Assembly: GCA_016758905.1 (NCBI GenBank)
Contig: JAEPQZ010000005.1
Span: 1,054,001 to 1,118,000, forward strand
DNA length: 64,000 bases
Direction: 5' to 3'
DNA from: Umbelopsis isabellina
Taxonomy: Eukaryota; Mucoromycota; Umbelopsidomycetes; Umbelopsidales; Umbelopsidaceae
Part shown: in pieces, positions 61,424 through 64,000 of the stretch
Layout of the letters: each line of letters opens with the position of its first letter
Numbering within the stretch: position 1 is the stretch's first letter
Notes under the pieces: model-generated
What the model was told of the DNA's origin: nothing
Databases searched by the model: none
The model's input: the letters and a program-made list of their open reading frames with translations, nothing else
Made by a program: the position numbers and the translations under genes

Positions 61424-62881
61424 GATTTATCAGCTGATGATCTCAAGCAATATCGTAACTCGTAACGCAACTTACGATTGATGATCAGGCTGATAGCTTG
61501 TATTTTTCAAAAACTGGTACAATGCCGAGTGTTTCTCAGGCATGTTTAAGTATTCGATGAAGAAAAAGGTTGCTGAGAAGAAGTTGAAGAAGAAACTGAA
61601 GGTTTGGAAACTCGGAAGAACCAAAATAATTATCAGATTTTTTTTTCGGGCTGCACAAGCGGAGCTGCAGATATTGTAAAAACCGTGAGCGACCTGGTCA
61701 TTTGGTATGAACTATTAAGGCATACTTCACAACTAGCTCACTAAAAGGAGATAGCAATCGAGGCAATAGTCCTTTTTTATACAGATGAATTGATATATTT
61801 GGTTTTTCCCTCGACATCTGTGCAACTGTAGACAAGCAAAGCTTCTCCAGGTGCAGTAAAGTTTCGTGTTGCTAGTAAGCGTCAATTTTGCCAAGTCCGC
61901 TGTAGCAAAAAGGCGGTGCGGGGCTGGAAGTCAATAAGATCTGATAACAAAGGATCTTTATTTGTAAGTATAAAAAGTGGTATGAGATCACGTTTCTTCC
62001 GTTCAACCGATACCATAGAATCGGCTTTTTACATCGACAAGTGACAATTACAATTTCTATGCGATACCGATCGTAAAAAATTTAGGATTCCCAACCCCCA
62101 TTTTGAAGTTATCATACCGTCATCAAGCAAGCCACTACGCGAACAAAGTGTTTCAAGTCGATCCTTATTATTCATGTAAATACAAATATTCGTTTTCCAA
62201 GAACCTACATCATCAAAAAGAACTTTACTCGCTATGCAATGAATATTTACAGATCCATTGCGAATAGGGTTTGGTAGGTGACGCGTAAAGACATGCCAAA
62301 AGAACACATTTCTCTCAGGCAAGGAGGAGTCCTCAGCTTATTGTGTTACGTCATATTTTGAAGAAACAAGCACAAAGTTGATATGTTGTTCTTACGATAT
62401 CTGTAATTTCTCGATTGAACCCAAAAATTGCATGATCTGCTTGTAATTAAACGCAGGAACTCTATGTTAATCAGGGGGGGGGCATACACTAACCGCTTGT
62501 TGGCGCTTAATTAGCAAATGGTCATCTTGAAAACTGTTTTTGGATTTATATACTGTCACATCACTTCTTTTTCAGGTGGTTTAATTGCCGATGATTGACA
62601 AACTCTAGTCAACAAAAAAGCTTCCATATAATTTGATGTTCCATCGCGGTGCCATCGGAGTATGTTATTGGCTTTCGATTCTATCGGGCATCCGATCACA
62701 AGGCGCGTCTGATGCCTTTTATAATCAATTATGTTTTTTACTATTGGTTTTATATGTTACAAACAGATATATAAGCAATTTTTCATCAATTCTTCAAGGA
62801 ATTTAAAAGAAATCAAATTTTCTAATGCTAGCAATGACGATATGAAATCAAATAAGTTAAAAACATGTACAAGTTGAGTAT
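61424..62881. other. Longest gene-free stretch
   Basis: This 1458-bp AT-rich region contains the velvet gene promoter. A minus-strand frame at 62029-62322 (97 codons) has no stop and some non-random texture (HLPNPIRNGSVNIHC, GSWKTNICIYMNNKD), but no family or exon partner was found. A nine-G run lies at 62474-62482. No terminal repeats or transposase motifs are visible. Confidence 0.4.
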
Positions 62882-63781
62882 TTAATTATGCGTTTGAATG
62901 TGTTGGTGGTGACTTGACATCTCCTCGGCCGAAAGATCACAGATGGCAATATTTGGGCACTTTTGGTCGAACATTTCCTTGCTCTTTTCGGTGATGCGGG
63001 TTTGCCCTCGACAAATGACGGTTTTCAATCGCGGGCAAGATTGTGCAAGCGTTGTCATAGAAGTATCAGTGATTTTGTTGCTCTGTACTATACCGTGCGG
63101 AAGGCCGATAATGATATGTTCCAGTTCTGGGCATGATTCAGCTAGTGCCATGATAGCTGAATCGGATATGTTACCACTATGCTTTAGATATAAGTCACGG
63201 AGTCGATTATGATGCCGAGCTACTCGTATGATGACCGCGTCGTTTATCGAACAATTTGATAAATCTAACGTGCGGAGACTCGAGTCCAAGTCTTGTGTCA
63301 AAATTGAAATCAATGTGGCCGAAGAAAACTGTGTACATGAAGATAGATTCAGGTATCTTAGAGATGGCATGTGGCGGCTGACCAGATCAGAGGATAGTGC
63401 AATACAATGATTGAGATTCAGGTACTCTAGTCGTAGGGTTGTGATAGTCAATAGAGTAGTGAAACTGCTTGCTGGGACATGAAGAGCTGAATCTGGTCCA
63501 AGGGTTGAAAAATCATAGCCCGTGATCCATAGGCGGTAAAATGGCAGAAGTCTGCTGCCCTGTTTTTTTGCGTTTGATGACAGAGACTGTTGTACAACTT
63601 GAGTTAATTTCTCAACGTGTTGGATGGATTTTGGTTTCGGGCATCTCCATATATGTTGAGCTACAGGTGTGGTAGCAATATCGCACGCCAACGCTAATGC
63701 CAACAAGGTCTCATGATCTGATAAATAATGGATCAGGATGTGTATGATGTCCACTGTCAGTTTCCTCTCTCTCCCTCCCAT
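62882..63781 (-). CDS. F-box-like / AMN1-type leucine-rich-repeat protein
   Basis: This is a single exon of 299 residues. A weak N-terminal F-box-like segment (residues 7-45, LTVDIIHILIHYLSD then LALALACD) precedes about six Cys/Asn-containing LRRs of the AMN1/FBXL type (LEYLNLNHCIAL, LRYLNLSSCTQF, LRTLDLSNCSIN, LRDLYLKHSGNI, CPELEHIIIGL, CPRLKTVICRG). It is a probable ubiquitin-ligase adaptor or mitotic-exit-type regulator; the target is unknown. The C-terminus is His-rich (SSHHQHIQTH). The missing introns and the weak F-box are the only oddities. Confidence 0.83.
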   Translation of the reverse strand: MGGRERKLTVDIIHILIHYLSDHETLLALALACDIATTPVAQHIWRCPKPKSIQHVEKLTQVVQQSLSSNAKKQGSRLLPFYRLWITGYDFSTLGPDSALHVPASSFTTLLTITTLRLEYLNLNHCIALSSDLVSRHMPSLRYLNLSSCTQFSSATLISILTQDLDSSLRTLDLSNCSINDAVIIRVARHHNRLRDLYLKHSGNISDSAIMALAESCPELEHIIIGLPHGIVQSNKITDTSMTTLAQSCPRLKTVICRGQTRITEKSKEMFDQKCPNIAICDLSAEEMSSHHQHIQTHN

Positions 63782-64000
63782 GATACTTGATGAAAATGTG
63801 GTCAGGAACGATGCAAGCCGAGTATGTATAGAAGAAAGTGTTTATAACGAGCGAGAGAGGTGCATTAGCTAAGAAAGGAGAAAAAGAGAATAAAAGCAGA
63901 AATAATTAGAAAGTCAAGGTTGTGCGATTGGTAAATCCACGCGTCTCGGCCAGCCATTAGCAATTACAACATGCGAATTATCATTGGATGATGGTATCGA

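Overview
The window is a gene-dense, AT-rich stretch of a filamentous fungal nuclear genome. Most genes are split by short GT-AG introns (often 50-100 nt, many of them phase 1), and some exons are tiny. The gene set includes a velvet regulator, PEX6, SPT8, SGF73 and MEX67. It also includes a tandem-propeller coronin 7 and a very long, animal-like TOG protein (about 2100 residues). Coronin 7 and long XMAP215 forms are generally missing from ascomycete yeasts, so an early-diverging lineage such as Mucoromycota is my best inference. I cannot prove the genus.

Layout. 0.7-7 kb: three intronless genes, a double Zn2Cys6 regulator facing away from a sugar-porter-type MFS carrier, then an AtsA-like bacterial-type sulfatase. 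This looks like a small sulfate-ester utilisation cluster. 7.5-9.3 kb: IMP dehydrogenase, with a G-run at the predicted start of transcription and a structured intron. 9.8-15.3 kb: class V myosin. 16-17 kb: a WW-domain protein. 17.3-19.1 kb: SPT8 (SAGA). 19.9-21.2 kb: an orphan coiled-coil protein. 21.7-23.6 kb: a second MFS carrier. 23.9-26.4 kb: MEX67. 26.7-27.8 kb: a GATA-like orphan. 28.5-29.3 kb: ribosomal protein uS17/RPS11, whose second intron holds a piece resembling organellar small-subunit rRNA.

30-37.5 kb: a 19-exon XMAP215/ch-TOG homologue. 37.7-40.5 kb: a DUF2461 protein and an F-box/LRR protein. 40.7-44.7 kb: PEX6. 45.4-47.4 kb: SGF73 (SAGA DUB module). 48.3-48.9 kb: a GATA zinc-finger factor. 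49.2-53.1 kb: coronin 7, ending in a 9-nt exon. 53.3-54.8 kb: an orphan disordered protein. 55.1-59.8 kb: three mitochondrial genes (NUC1, MSS1/MnmE and an EngB-type GTPase), the last two head to head. 60.1-61.4 kb: a velvet factor. 62.9-63.8 kb: a second F-box/LRR-like protein.

Exon structures were rebuilt by hand from splice sites and reading-frame continuity. Except at the 5' end of the 48.3 kb GATA gene, exon phases close to a whole number of codons in every multi-exon gene. Functional themes that recur are transcription and mRNA export (SPT8, SGF73, MEX67), cytoskeleton (myosin V, TOG, coronin 7) and mitochondria (NUC1, MSS1, EngB). I saw no tRNA gene, no CRISPR and no intact transposon or viral element.
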